A stretch of DNA of 64,000 nt from Hippopus hippopus (GCA_946811185.2 OX328110.1:16298456-16362455); one strand, 5' to 3'; counted from the first letter of the stretch, positions 58,301-63,414 are shown. The notes: a model not told the origin generated them from the sequence alone. Translations and numbers: made by a program.

Positions 58301-61300
58301 AAAATTTCTCTCTTGTGGCAAGGTGAAAATTATTCAACTTTAGTACCTGGTGACTTTTCATTGACGCTGAGTATATTTATGATAGCCGTATTGGTGAAAG
58401 TGTTAACTCTAGATAAATGAAATTCAAAATTTTGAGTCACTTTGAATGTCATTTTGTTATTTTAAACTTAAGGCTGTTTTTTTGCAGCATATCTTGATAG
58501 ACAGACTGTGTATATCCTTGATTACTGGATTAGACTGCAATTTCTGCTCTTTGTACCACTTCTGACAGATGAAATAACACACAGATAGCCTCAGATACCA
58601 ATTAAACAGTCAATAAACATACATTTAATGTTTTATCTTAATATGATCTCAAGACTCTATTCAGGGTCTTGTATTACTCAAATAAATTGACCTGAAATTG
58701 ACCTTTATGCAAAGAATAATTAAAGAGTGAATATTTATATCTTCGGGTATAATTGGATGGTACGGATATTCTGTTAACGGTAAATATCGGATTTGACCCT
58801 TATTGTGCCATAGTCAAAATAAGAAGCTTTTGCGGATGGCATAGATAAAGATCAGACTGAACAGAAAGTGCATCTTGGATCTATGTCACCGGCCACATAT
58901 TACCAATTTAAACCAACAAAATAGTGTTTAATTCAGGTATTTTAAGTATTCTTTGAAGACACGATAAATTCATTACCTGCCCACAGAGTTGAAAACCGTT
59001 CACATAGTTCCGCATGCAGACGACATTAGTCGAACCTAAGTTCGGACAATAATTCAAGTGTGTAATATATGGTAATAGAGGTCATTTAGTTCATGTCAAT
59101 TTGTTCGAGTAATAGTCCTGTACAAATTAATAATAAAAGACTTGTATCTAAATTTTTGGGAAATTTAGAACAGTTGAGGGGTCCAAATTCAAACAAAAAA
59201 AAGGGGGGGAGGGGGTTTCTGGGAATTATTTGGTATCTTGTTACGAGTGTAAACTTTACTTGTCATTCAGTTTTATTTTGTTACCTACTTCTGAATTTCT
59301 CATTTTAATTTTTTTTCATCCAATTTTACAGTTATCCCATTTACAACTTACAAAAATAGATGGAGAGGAGGCCGAGGAATTGCCTACATGTACTGAAGAG
59401 GAGCTAGCTGAGTTAAGCAAAGATGAGATTCAGTATAAAATTACAGTGTTGGAAGAGGAACTTTCTCAAATGAAACCAAACATGGCAGCCATTGCAGAAT
59501 ATAGAAAGAAGGTAGATAATGAAATGGCAAAATTTTTCTTTTTGTTCTTTTTTTTTTTTTCCCCACTGGAATAGCAGAAGTTACTCTGGTTTTGTCATAA
59601 TGACTCATTTGTTAAACATAATTTTAACACCCCCCCCCCCCCCCCATAAAGAGGGGATGTGTGTGTGTGTTTATTACAGGAATAAGGTTATCTGCCAGTG
59701 GACGCAATTTTGTATCTTCTTTCACATCTTGCACAATTTTCAACAAAATGGGCTGAAACTTTAATGGAAGCCTTCAAACCACCTTATCTTGTGCACTTAC
59801 AAGTGAGCCATGCATCTCCATAAAGTATCGTCTCATGTCAGCCTGTGCAGGCTGACATGAGTGGAACTTTTTGCTGTTGTTCAGTTTTCTACATGTCAAA
59901 AGACTGGTGTACCTCACAATTCAACCAGTTATGACTTGCTTGGTACATATATAATGTATTGTTGAGATGTAATAAGCCCCCTTTTGCCAGAGCATGGCTT
60001 TATTCTATTAGTTGACTATTAAGGTGTTTTGGCTCTTTGATATTTTGCCTGACCCAGTGACAAGGCTTATAGTTTTGCAAAATACATCAGTCTGTGACAG
60101 TTTTAGTTTATGTTGAAAGGTAGACATGGTCTTCATATTGATAGTTTGCAAAACTGAACCCTTAGGCTGCTAAGCGGAACTCATAGACCTTTTGTGGAGG
60201 GACCTTTTTGGACCATGTATATCAAGATCAGACTGTGGTCTGATCTTGGATCTACACTGTCAGATAAGGAGATATTTGGAGTTTTACTATCAGCTTGAAA
60301 TTTTCATTTATTTTATTTAGCACGTTAAGGATTAATTGATACAATGCAAGGATTTGTGAAAAAGTTTGTCGTCTTCATTATTTTTTTTCAGGAAGAACAA
60401 TATTTACAAAGGGTGGCGGAGCTGGACGAAATAACATCGTTCAGGGACAAACAGAGACTTTATTTTGAAGATCTACGCAAGCAACGTTTAAACGAATTTA
60501 TGGCAGGATTTAGCGTCATTACATTGAAACTGAAAGAGATGTATCAGATGATTACCTTGGGTGGTGACGCAGAACTGGAGTTGGTTGATTCATTAGATCC
60601 CTTTTCGGAGGGGATAGTGTTTAGGTGAGTTTGAAACTTGAAACTGGAGTTAATCTTTGTTACGGTCAATTTTGGGTACAAATCACAAAGTGGAGAAAAC
60701 AACACAAACTTTAACTATTCAACAAAATTTGATAAGCATTTAAAGAAAGGCGAGATTAATGGAAAAATTAAAGATTTGTTGTAATATATCTTTACATTCT
60801 GTATACAACCTAAGAAGGGGCAAGCAGAAACGTTATCTTTACCAAATGACAAAATTTTAAACTTGTCCGAATTGAAAGCGTTTGCAGACAACAAAATAAA
60901 CCAGACTCATACATTGAAATTTGTCTGCAGGAGGGTAGAAAACGCTATGGGAAGAGGAGAAAATGCTGGTGACAAGCATTTTCTCCTTTTCCCAAAATGT
61001 TTTCAAAAGTTGGGTAAAGAGTTAAGTATTTCAAATGAAGCTCATGGGTACTGTTAATGATATTTTCCATTTAGTAAATTTACAAAACATAATTGAGAAT
61101 AACAGTAAGAGTTTGTTTTAGTCTTGATCCTAAACTGGGTAAAGAGTAAAGTATTTCAAATGAAGCTCATGGGTACTGTTAATGATATTTTCCATTTAGT
61201 AAATTTACAAAACATAACAGTAAGAGTTTGTTTTAGTCTTGATCCTACACTATACTGGCAATGAAAATTCAATTTGGATTTAATTGAATTAAAGTCCCAG

Positions 61301-62965
61301 GTCTGTTTTTATTAGCTCCACTGGCCGAAGGCCAGAGAGCTATTGTCATGGCGTTGTGTCCGTCGTCCGTCCGTCCGTTCGTCTGTGCGTGCGTCCGTAA
61401 ACTTTTTCTTTAAAAAACTTCTCCTCAGAAACTATTGACTGGATTTTTACCAAATTTCACAGGAATGTTCCTTTGGTGGTCCTCTTTCAAATTCCTTCAA
61501 ATAATTGTGTTCCATGAAGAATTCTGGTTGCCATGGCAACCAAAGTAAAAAACCTTTAAAAATCTTCTCCTCCCAAACCGCTATTTGGATAGCATTATTA
61601 TTTTGCAGGAATGTTCCTTAGATACAGGTTTACAGAATTCCTAAAAAAAAAAAAATCTGTCAAAAAACATGGCTTTTATGGGAGACTCATTTTCCTTTTA
61701 TGGTATAAAGTAAAATCTTTGAAAAATTTCTTCTCTAAAACTATTCATTGGATTTCATTGTTGTTAGCTCCACTGGCCGAAGGCCAGCGAGCTATTGTCA
61801 TGGCGTTGTGTCCGTCGTGCGTGCGTGCGTGCGTCCGTCCGTTCGTTCATTCGTCCGTTCGTCCGTGCGTGCGTCTGTAAACTTTTTCTTTAAAAAACTT
61901 CTCCTCAGAAACTATTGACTGGATTTTTACCAAATTTCACAGGAATGTTCCTTTGGTGGTCCTCTTTCAAATTCCTTCAAATAATTGTGTTCCATGAAGA
62001 ATTCTGGTTGCCATGGCAACCAAAGTAAAAAACCTTTAAAAATCTTCTCCTCCCAAACCGCTATTTGGATAGCATTATTATTTTGCAGGAATGTTCCTTA
62101 GATACAGGTTTACAGAATTCCTTAGAAAAAAATAGATCTGTCAAAAAACATGGCTTTTATGGGAGACTCATTTTCCTTTTATGGTATAAAGTAAAATCTT
62201 TGAAAAAATTTTTCTCTAAAACTATTCATTGGATTTCATTGTTGTTTTGCAGGTAAGTTCCTATGGTGGTTGTCTACCAAATTGTTTCTTCAGTGAGCTA
62301 AAATGCAGGATTGAATGATAATTGTTAAAAACTTCCTTTCGCCATTATAGAAATATCAGGCCTGTGGAGCGATACAGGCGCTCAAGCGCCTCTAGTTCTT
62401 GTTTTGTTTCTGAGTCTCCAAACCATTGGGGCCTTCCTTTATTTATACTCATGTAAATTATGCAAGAATAAGAAAATCCTAGAATAGTAAGTTAGCAAGA
62501 TTTCGTTTTATGACATGATTCAAGCATCCAAAGAACTTTCCATATTCTAGAACTTTTTGAAGTCAGATTTAATTCTGTCTGCGAAACATGTAAATCAAGA
62601 TCAGACTGCATGTTATGTATCTAAACTGTTCACTTTCTGCCGAATTTTCTGACAAAAAGAGCTTTGAAATTGCAGTATCTCTTTCTTAATTGCTTACTGC
62701 GCATGTCTGTTTCATTGTATTTAGCTGTACTAGGGTTAAACTTTATGAAATAAAATGGTAATTTCAAAATGAAATTTTCAGTGTGAGACCACCAAAGAAG
62801 TCTTGGAAGAACATTTCAAATCTGTCAGGCGGAGAAAAGACACTAAGCTCCTTGGCCCTTGTATTTGCTCTACATCATTATAAACCTACACCTTTGTATG
62901 TGATGGACGAAATTGATGCTGCATTGGACTTCAGAAATGTTTCCATTGTTGGTCACTACATCAAG
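16235..62965 (+). CDS. SMC4: SMC4, condensin ATPase subunit, 25 exons, C-terminus beyond right edge
   Basis: SMC4 pairs with SMC2 in condensin I and II, the ring-shaped ATPase that compacts mitotic chromosomes by loop extrusion. The 25 exons splice in phase to 1225 codons. Order: N-terminal ATPase head with Walker A GPNGSGKS (residues 99-106) and LQGEVEQIAMMK (from 216); a long coiled coil (about 260-590, rich in E, K and Q); the hinge (about 596-760, LGRLGDLGAIDEKYDVA to GTMSGGGRSVCKGRMGS); the returning coiled coil (about 770-1110); and the C-terminal head with signature LSGGEKT (1178-1184) and Walker B VMDEIDAALD (1204-1213). LQG, GGDAELELVDSLDPFSEG and AEYRKKEEQYLQRVAELD are SMC4-specific rather than SMC1/2/3-like. 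The vertebrate protein is about 1290 residues, so roughly 50-60 residues are missing at the end. No lesion is seen in any exon. Confidence 0.97.
17083..17827. mobile_element. Unclassified DNA element with CAGACT ends
   Basis: CAGACTTCC at the left and AGTCTG at the right, each flanked by TAATTG (17077-17082 and 17828-17833). Near both ends it carries several copies of GTCAGACCGA in both orientations, which look like transposase-binding repeats. No coding capacity. Confidence 0.55.
19735..20020 (-). repeat. tRNA-derived SINE inside the transposon intron
   Basis: On the minus strand TAGCGCAGTCCGTAGTGCA (A box) is followed by GGTTCGAATCC (B box). The 3' part, with CCAGTACTTGGCATAAT on the plus strand, recurs at 13290-13370 and, inverted, at about 29860-29940. 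Confidence 0.7.
20317..20346 (+). repeat. GAT microsatellite within transposase exon
   Basis: A run of GAT codons interrupted once by TAT encodes a poly-Asp stretch, and is a likely site of length variation. Confidence 0.9.
24265..26200. repeat. Scattered GGGCAGGGCG repeats
   Basis: AAAAGGGGCAGGGCGGCGCGCCC at 24289-24311, AAAAAAGGGCAGGGTGC at 24435-24451, and three tandem units at 26105-26170 ending GGGCGCCGCGCCCTTTTATTCC. A related AAAAGGGCAGGGAGGC lies at 18287-18302. They appear to be ends of an unclassified repeat family with a GC-rich palindrome. Confidence 0.5.
28040..28130. repeat. Short hairpin repeat (GATCAGACTGCAC family)
   Basis: CAGACTGCACATTTTGTGCAGTCTG forms a perfect small hairpin, followed by ATCTTGATCTACACT. 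Copies or fragments also lie at 14769-14832, 23278-23343, 42131-42195, 43870-43915, 44335-44400, 58830-58900, 60210-60270 and 62580-62640. Family unknown; no coding capacity. Confidence 0.7.
28169..28311 (+). CDS. SMC4: SMC4 coding exon 2
   Basis: Codons 45-92. It contains EIEIPPAPES and GPRLMISKIINENFKSYAG, the first conserved strand of the ATPase head, and ends LGPFHK before GTATGT. An 11.8-kb intron separates it from exon 1. Confidence 0.95.
28697..28909 (-). mobile_element. TTAA-hairpin element, SMC4 intron 2
   Basis: TTAATTCTTTACCA to GTGTGATAAAGGGTTAA, with CTGGTTACCAG at the centre. Partial copies flank it at 28460-28592 and 28950-29105. Confidence 0.82.
29288..29482 (+). CDS. SMC4: SMC4 coding exon 3 (Walker A)
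   Basis: Codons 93-157 with AIVGPNGSGKSNVIDSMLF, the P-loop that binds ATP phosphates, followed by FGYRASKVRLKKLSELIHNS. Confidence 0.97.
29530..29940 (+). repeat. SINE copy, SMC4 intron 3
   Basis: AGCTCAGTGGTTAGCATATCTGAC (A-box region) and GGTTTGATACCC (B box) start a tRNA-like head. The 3' part includes CAGCCACTAGCTTGGAAGG, shared with the SINE at 19735-20020. The middle is interrupted by a TTAA-hairpin fragment ending GTTAAAGGGTTAA. Confidence 0.6.
30066..30245 (+). CDS. SMC4: SMC4 coding exon 4
   Basis: Codons 158-217, including SEFNVSRTAHRDNSSYYC and GIDLDHNRFLILQ, which leads into the Q-loop glutamine. Confidence 0.96.
30328..32053 (+). mobile_element. Sola-type MITE copy D, split by a Helitron-like element
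   Basis: The left half (30328-30470) starts GAACCATGTTCTAGGAAAAG; the right half (31915-32053) resumes at GGACATGTAGGAAATT and ends TTCATGACTT. The two halves are in consensus order around the insertion at 30471-31914. The flanks do not show a clean 4-bp match. Confidence 0.8.
30471..31914 (+). mobile_element. Helitron/Helentron-like family 2, copy 1 (1.44 kb)
   Basis: Starts AGCTCCACTGGCCGAAGGCC, has a (TCCG)n microsatellite at 30520-30550 and about five diverged tandem units of 160-190 bp (ACCAAATTTGGCATGTAGC at 30760, 30927 and 31117), then the complementary GCCAGTGGAGCG. It ends in the hairpin GGGCCATCATGGCCC and TCTTG followed by T. This layout matches non-autonomous Helentron elements (HINEs); no protein is encoded. 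Confidence 0.78.
32109..33231. mobile_element. Array of four TTAA-hairpin elements
   Basis: Copies at 32109-32338, 32474-32701, 32820-33047 and 33048-33231. The third and fourth share one TTAA. Each has the 60-bp inverted core; the left end of the first has mutated to TGAACCC, and the fourth lacks its left tip. Confidence 0.85.
34590..34670 (-). mobile_element. TTAA-hairpin fragment beside SMC4 exon 5
   Basis: TTTACCAGCATTTTCTTCTTTTCCCAC... is one arm of the hairpin core, ending shortly before the exon 5 acceptor. Its pyrimidine-rich strand lies near the branch-point zone. Confidence 0.7.
34699..34863 (+). CDS. SMC4: SMC4 coding exon 5
   Basis: Codons 218-272, GEVEQIAMMKAKAQTEHD through MLEFLEDIIGSNRF, the end of the N-terminal head and start of the coiled coil. 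A TTAA-hairpin fragment ends about 40 bases before the acceptor. Confidence 0.96.
34900..35130 (-). mobile_element. TTAA-hairpin element, SMC4 intron 5
   Basis: TTATCTCTTTATCAAACAAC to GGAAAGGATTAAAAG; diverged copy with a mutated central dyad. The remainder of this intron (35135-35640) shows nothing recognised. Confidence 0.7.
35642..35769 (+). CDS. SMC4: SMC4 coding exon 6
   Basis: Codons 273-314 plus two bases. RTKAVEKEKDELEGAKNEAV is coiled coil. The GTATGT donor inside ACATGTATGTATT is the only nearby choice that keeps the frame open into exon 7. Confidence 0.92.
35818..36045 (-). mobile_element. TTAA-hairpin element, SMC4 intron 6
   Basis: TTAAGCCTTTACCAGATGAC to TGTGTGGTAAAGGTTTAA, beginning about 50 bases after exon 6. 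Confidence 0.8.
36349..36489 (+). CDS. SMC4: SMC4 coding exon 7
   Basis: Codons 315-361 with split codons at both ends, lying between CCCCACAG and GTAAGT. It is coiled coil (KVEYDRINTGMEEFNKKMQ). It has no long open frame of its own starting with ATG, so it is easily missed. Confidence 0.92.
37784..39583 (+). mobile_element. Helitron/Helentron-like family 1 element (1.8 kb)
   Basis: Starts ACCTCACCTGAGC, has a short CGTCCGTCGTGCGTCGTCCGT tract, about twelve tandem units of 142-147 bp (core motif GGTCAGAATGTTTGTCTTGA, GGGTCAAAAACTAGGTCAC), then the inverse GCTCAGGTGAGCG, and ends in hairpin GGGCCATCATGGCCC plus TCTTG then T. The open frames across it are by-products of the repeat. A solo 5' fragment (ACCTCACCTGAGCTC) lies at 47517-47558. 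Confidence 0.8.
37900..39500 (+). repeat. Tandem array, about 12 units of 145 bp
   Basis: Unit starts can be followed by GGTCAGAATGTTTGTCTTGA at 37924, 38065, 38211, 38360, 38505, 38650, 38796 and on. The first units are close to identical; the later ones are progressively diverged and shortened. Confidence 0.9.
39988..40203 (+). mobile_element. TTAA-hairpin element, SMC4 intron 7
   Basis: AAACCTTTACCAAACATC to AATGGTAAAGAGTTTA. Both tips have lost exact TTAA, and the left hairpin arm is shortened. Confidence 0.7.
40359..40509 (+). CDS. SMC4: SMC4 coding exon 8
   Basis: Codons 362-412, coiled coil (AHDDLTKQCEENKDKFSELE). The donor GTGCTT is non-consensus after GT but preserves the frame into exon 9. 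Confidence 0.92.
40569..41175. repeat. Direct duplication in SMC4 intron 8
   Basis: Positions 40569-40790 and 40962-41175 share GAAAGTTCG.AACAAATGCATAGCTC, ACCACTGAGCTAAAGAGA and GGAAGGAGTGATCTCCCATA. Inverted, CTCTTTAGCTCAGTGGTTATGG looks like a SINE A-box region, so the duplicated unit includes a tRNA-derived head. A 26-T tract separates the copies. Confidence 0.7.
41683..41940 (+). mobile_element. Sola-type MITE copy E
   Basis: GGTCCATGTTCTGTGAAAAG at the left and AGAGCATGGCTC at the right, with the CAGGTCAGCC...GCGCAGGCTAAT internal palindrome. The target duplication is no longer visible. Confidence 0.8.
41941..43145. other. SMC4 intron 8, distal part
   Basis: T-rich sequence with a short hairpin-repeat fragment (42131-42195). 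CCCACTGCCACATTTTAGCC (from 42243) and GCATTTTGCGAGTAAATAC (near 43010) suggest another diverged repeat. No gene seen. Confidence 0.5.
43146..43289 (+). CDS. SMC4: SMC4 coding exon 9
   Basis: Codons 413-460, including IEELREVPGQAAKN and ENLKKVMDSLKTETQ. The last motif matches the KKLKEVMDSLKQETQ region of SMC4. Donor GTGACT. Confidence 0.94.
43346..43599 (+). mobile_element. TTAA-hairpin element, SMC4 intron 9
   Basis: GAGCCCTTTGTCTCACAATC to CAGGCAAAGGATTAA with a perfect GCTGGTAACCAGC dyad. It has an internal 29-bp tandem duplication of CACAATGTTTTCTATCC. Confidence 0.82.
44051..44297 (+). mobile_element. Sola-type MITE copy F
   Basis: AAGCCATGCTCTGTGAAAAG at the left, AGAGCATGGCAT at the right, flanks ACAT and AAAT. 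Internal CAGCCTGTGTGGACTGTGCA palindrome. Confidence 0.8.
44541..44732 (+). mobile_element. Foldback element with 35-bp perfect stem, copy 1
   Basis: Ends CAGGGCTCCAGATAAG and its complement. The core 44595-44669 is a perfect stem of 35 bases with a 5-base loop (TGACG). CATATCTT precedes it and GATATCTT overlaps the right boundary, suggesting an 8-bp duplication of hAT type. Confidence 0.75.
44940..45017 (+). CDS. SMC4: SMC4 coding exon 10
   Basis: Twenty-six codons (461-486): ELQSEKDKKEEKLLGMQ and VNENKSK, then GTAAGA. Coiled coil. Confidence 0.92.
45664..45912 (+). mobile_element. Sola-type MITE copy G
   Basis: GAGTCATGCTCTGAGAAAAC at the left, AGAGCATTGCTT at the right, flanks ATGT and ATAT (one difference). 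Lies in SMC4 intron 10. Confidence 0.8.
46252..46415 (+). mobile_element. Helitron-like family 3, copy 2 (internally deleted)
   Basis: TATACCCCCACAAAACAAAT, then TCTGTCTGTCCGTC microsatellite, CAGGGGTATTAAGTCACA, and hairpin GTCACATCCTGTGAC followed by TTCTAG then T. Only 164 bp. Confidence 0.75.
46423..46512. repeat. 90-bp palindrome before SMC4 exon 11
   Basis: GGTGAAAGAT at one end and ATCTTTCACC at the other. The inner arms TGAACATCATC and GATGATGTTCA meet at GGTAATTACT. It ends only about 35 bases upstream of the exon 11 acceptor. Confidence 0.8.
46547..46668 (+). CDS. SMC4: SMC4 coding exon 11
   Basis: Codons 487-526 plus two bases. LEIVQSELDIYVSGQKQE matches the conserved AQSELDIYLS region of SMC4. 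Confidence 0.95.
46935..47124 (-). mobile_element. TTAA-hairpin element, partial, SMC4 intron 11
   Basis: CAAAATTTATGATTTGCTAA to AAGGTAGATGGTTAA; the dyad is mutated to TTGTACCCAGC. Confidence 0.72.
47149..47257 (+). CDS. SMC4: SMC4 coding exon 12
   Basis: Codons 527-563, coiled coil (VVSDLEKRLPNLENGLQKAQ). Donor GTAATT. Confidence 0.92.
47296..47487 (-). mobile_element. Foldback element with perfect stem, copy 2
   Basis: Same family as 44541-44732 but in the opposite orientation: the GGTATTCTAAATCCA arm is on the left there and on the right here. The core stem has two mismatches. Confidence 0.75.
47545..47941. mobile_element. TTAA-hairpin copies, SMC4 intron 12
   Basis: A right half (47545-47690) interrupted by a family 1 Helitron-like tip, then a complete copy at 47712-47941 starting TTAACCCTTTATCC. 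The second ends about 27 bases before exon 13. Confidence 0.75.
47969..48100 (+). CDS. SMC4: SMC4 coding exon 13
   Basis: Codons 564-607. Ends the ascending coiled coil and enters the hinge with AGTLPGILGRL. Donor GTTTGT. Confidence 0.95.
48449..48662 (+). mobile_element. TTAA-hairpin element, SMC4 intron 13
   Basis: TTGAACCCTTTACAACAC to TTGGTGGAGAGTTAA, with ACTGGTAATCAGC at the dyad. Confidence 0.78.
48719..48921 (+). CDS. SMC4: SMC4 coding exon 14 (hinge)
   Basis: Codons 608-674: GDLGAIDEKYDVAISTACGA, HIVVDTIDTAQKCVEYLKK and GIATFIGLDKMQRWK are conserved hinge segments that dimerise with SMC2. Confidence 0.97.
48936..49163 (-). mobile_element. TTAA-hairpin element just after SMC4 exon 14
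   Basis: TTAACTCTTTACCA to GTGTGGTAAAGGGTTAA, complete, with a perfect CTGGTTACCAG dyad. It starts 14 bases after the exon, directly behind the donor. A second partial copy follows at 49180-49360. Confidence 0.88.
49737..49956 (+). mobile_element. TTAA-hairpin element, SMC4 intron 14
   Basis: TTATCCCTTTACCACACAAT to GTGTGGTAAAGATTTAA with CTTGTAACCAGC at the dyad. Confidence 0.8.
50132..50316 (+). CDS. SMC4: SMC4 coding exon 15 (hinge)
   Basis: Codons 675-736. RLFDLVQVKDQSVKPAFYFA, LRNTLVANDLDQATRIAY and RVVTLQGQLID are strongly conserved hinge. Confidence 0.97.
50334..50380 (+). mobile_element. Sola-type MITE copy H (left tip only)
   Basis: GAGCCATGCTCTGTAAAGAG is the consensus end, 18 bases downstream of SMC4 exon 15. 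The rest of the element is missing. Confidence 0.65.
50827..50936 (+). CDS. SMC4: SMC4 coding exon 16 (hinge end)
   Basis: Codons 737-773. GTMSGGGRSVCKGRMGSKIL closes the hinge; the descending coiled coil begins after it. Confidence 0.96.
50994..51470 (+). mobile_element. Sola-type MITE copy I, left-truncated, split by a SINE
   Basis: Begins in the internal palindrome (CAGCGCAGGCTGACCTGG) and runs to the right end (CCCCCTTTTGCCAAAAG). It is interrupted at 51095-51360 by the SINE; the target copy TCATGATAAAGTC is present on both sides. Confidence 0.8.
51095..51360 (+). mobile_element. tRNA-derived SINE with 13-bp target duplication
   Basis: Head GGCCCAGTGGTGAGCGTGTC (A-box region), B box GGTTGTGAGTTCGATACC-like at about 51145-51162, body with GAGAAAAGTAGTCGGTGGC, tail ATACAACCAACCAA. 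TCATGATAAAGTC occurs at 51082-51094 and 51361-51373, a perfect 13-bp duplication typical of LINE-driven insertion. Confidence 0.9.
51847..51969 (+). CDS. SMC4: SMC4 coding exon 17
   Basis: Codons 774-814, coiled coil (KERLEDVIKQQSKDLQHVKH). A TTAA-hairpin element starts 32 bases after the exon. Confidence 0.92.
52001..52500 (+). mobile_element. TTAA-hairpin element split by Helitron-like family 3
   Basis: The left part runs TTAACCAATTACCACACAA to GGACAGGATGAAAATTTT; the right part resumes GTCTGGTAAAAATTTG after the insertion at 52187-52486. It starts 32 bases after SMC4 exon 17. Confidence 0.8.
52187..52486 (+). mobile_element. Helitron-like family 3, copy 3 (300 bp, complete)
   Basis: TATACCCCCGCAAAACGAAT at the 5' end, CTGTCTGTCCATGTG microsatellite, GGCGGGGGTATTAAGTCAC subterminal inverse, then hairpin GTCACATTCAGTGAC and CTCTAG followed by T. 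It gives the clearest boundaries for this family. Confidence 0.8.
53504..53630 (+). CDS. SMC4: SMC4 coding exon 18
   Basis: Codons 815-856 plus one base, coiled coil (QFKQQIEHMKVQINEQEEKV). The donor GTCACC is weak, but using it makes codon 857 Asp and keeps the frame. Confidence 0.88.
53640..54138. mobile_element. TTAA-hairpin copy with inserted SINE, SMC4 intron 18
   Basis: A diverged TTAA-hairpin element (53666-53872) ends in AGGGTATAAAAACTTG. A SINE of the 51095-51360 family follows (about 53873-54125) with matching GTATAAAACTTG after it (54126-54137). Confidence 0.8.
54252..54482 (-). mobile_element. TTAA-hairpin element, SMC4 intron 18, copy 1
   Basis: TTAACCCTTTTACAAAACAG to TGTGTGGTAACGAGTTAA, with an enlarged loop (GGTTAGTGGTTTCC) in the dyad. 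Confidence 0.83.
54516..54738 (-). mobile_element. TTAA-hairpin element, SMC4 intron 18, copy 2
   Basis: TTAATTCTTTACTATTTGAC to GTCTGGTAATGGTTTA, same orientation as the previous copy and 34 bases away. Confidence 0.8.
54800..54851 (+). CDS. SMC4: SMC4 coding exon 19 (52 bases)
   Basis: The smallest exon. It encodes YQKVYDISSKLEQEIQ with split codons at both ends, between TTGTAG and GTAAGT. Confidence 0.9.
54852..55800. other. SMC4 intron 19
   Basis: No recognisable gene. A short SINE-body fragment (CACTTCTGATGGATGTATGAAAA and GTCAGTGACCTGGAAAGAGA) is visible around 55160-55230. Confidence 0.5.
55801..55938 (+). CDS. SMC4: SMC4 coding exon 20
   Basis: Codons 874-919, including LHDQIMEIGGSKMMAAQSRV, the return coiled coil. 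The acceptor is ATTGCAG. Confidence 0.93.
56409..56622 (+). mobile_element. TTAA-hairpin element, SMC4 intron 20
   Basis: TTAACCCTTTACCGCACAAT to TGTCTGGTTAAGGCATAA; the left hairpin arm is deleted so the core is asymmetric. Another partial copy lies at 56060-56170. Confidence 0.78.
57062..57206 (+). CDS. SMC4: SMC4 coding exon 21
   Basis: Codons 920-968, highly charged coiled coil (NLKKAEDKLKSLQDELEEN). Confidence 0.93.
57701..57874 (+). CDS. SMC4: SMC4 coding exon 22
   Basis: Codons 969-1026, coiled coil ending KVKHWKDE, which corresponds to the KIKYWHKE segment of SMC4. A TTAA-hairpin fragment begins about 10 bases into the following intron. Confidence 0.94.
57884..58010 (+). mobile_element. 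Two abutting TTAA-hairpin left halves after SMC4 exon 22
   Basis: TTTAACCCTTTACCAAAA, then a second start TTAACATTTTACCATACAAT at 57921. They begin about 10 bases after the exon 22 donor and stop at the hairpin centre. Confidence 0.7.
58112..58371. mobile_element. MITE with 28-bp perfect inverted ends and TA target
   Basis: CTCAGCGTCAATGAAAAGTC... at the left and its exact complement at the right, with TA on both sides. The 260-bp element has no coding capacity. The TA site and ends suggest Tc1/mariner-type mobilisation. Confidence 0.85.
58372..59331. other. SMC4 intron 22, distal part
   Basis: Holds one short hairpin repeat (58830-58900) and otherwise nothing recognised. Confidence 0.5.
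59332..59511 (+). CDS. SMC4: SMC4 coding exon 23
   Basis: Codons 1027-1086. It ends with SQMKPNMAAIAEYRKK, the conserved MKPNLGAIAEY motif that precedes the C-terminal head. Confidence 0.96.
59805..60000 (+). mobile_element. Sola-type MITE copy J, left end partly deleted
   Basis: GAGCCATGCATCTCCATAAA fuses the terminal eight or so bases to the internal ATGCATCT, deleting the rest of the left inverted repeat. The right end CCCCCTTTTGCCAGAGCATG is intact. Confidence 0.75.
60392..60624 (+). CDS. SMC4: SMC4 coding exon 24
   Basis: Codons 1087-1163: EEQYLQRVAELDEI, DLRKQRLNEFMAGFSVIT and LGGDAELELVDSLDPFSEG, all strongly conserved in SMC4. Confidence 0.97.
60833..61024 (-). mobile_element. TTAA-hairpin element, SMC4 intron 24
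   Basis: TTATCTTTACCAAATGAC to GGGTAAAGAGTTAA, lacking part of the right arm. Confidence 0.75.
61013..61250 (+). repeat. Tandem duplication of about 120 bp
   Basis: GGGTAAAGAGT(T)AAGTATTTC through TTAGTCTTGATCCTA occurs twice (from about 61013 and about 61137), nearly identical. The second copy lacks AATTGAGAAT-type bases. It starts within the end of the TTAA-hairpin element. Confidence 0.85.
61314..62396 (+). mobile_element. Helitron-like family 2, tandem pair with single 3' end
   Basis: Two 5' portions start AGCTCCACTGGCCGAAGGCC at 61314 and 61766 (452-bp period) and are almost identical, including the GTCCGTCC tract and TGGTTGCCATGGCAACC. Only the second continues to the 3' end: CTGTGGAGCGATACAGG, hairpin GGCGCTCAAGCGCC and TCTAG then T. 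Confidence 0.78.
62782..62965 (+). CDS. SMC4: SMC4 coding exon 25 (signature and Walker B)
   Basis: Codons 1164-1225. Contains NLSGGEKTLSSLALVFALHH and YVMDEIDAALDFRNVSIV. It ends at GTAGGT; the final coding exon or exons must lie beyond 64000, since no continuation is seen in the remaining kilobase. Confidence 0.97.
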
Positions 62966-63029
62966 GTAGGTCACAGCTAAAAAGTAGTTATTTGATTAAA
63001 TATGACGGAAATTTTGGGCTCTTAAATGT

Positions 63030-63205
63030 TGAAAGTATTTGCAAAGGTACCAAACAATCTCAGTTTTAACAATCCTAAGGATTTACCCACAGTGCTTCCT
63101 ACCATTTTGATGGAAAAAAAAAAAAACAATGGTGTGAACCACATCTGATTTGATGCTTTCAATTTGGAAGAACTGAAAGTTAGTCATTTAGGAAAGAGTT
63201 AATCT
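63030..63205 (+). mobile_element. Degenerate TTAA-hairpin element
   Basis: GGTACCAAACAATCTCAG to TTTAGGAAAGAGTTAA with most of the hairpin lost. Confidence 0.55.
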
Positions 63206-63414
63206 ACATTATTGTCTGCAATTTTATTCACTCAACATGACCATGCTGCCAGCCACAGCCACCATTTCTTATCTTGCATTTTGCTTCTGTTGAAAACATT
63301 TTGATCAATGGAATAGCTGTTTGTAATAAGCACTTCCTCTCATTGCTACTATGTTTACATCTGCATTCATATTGTCACCTTTGATTCATTCTGATTACCC
63401 ATAATACCATTGTT

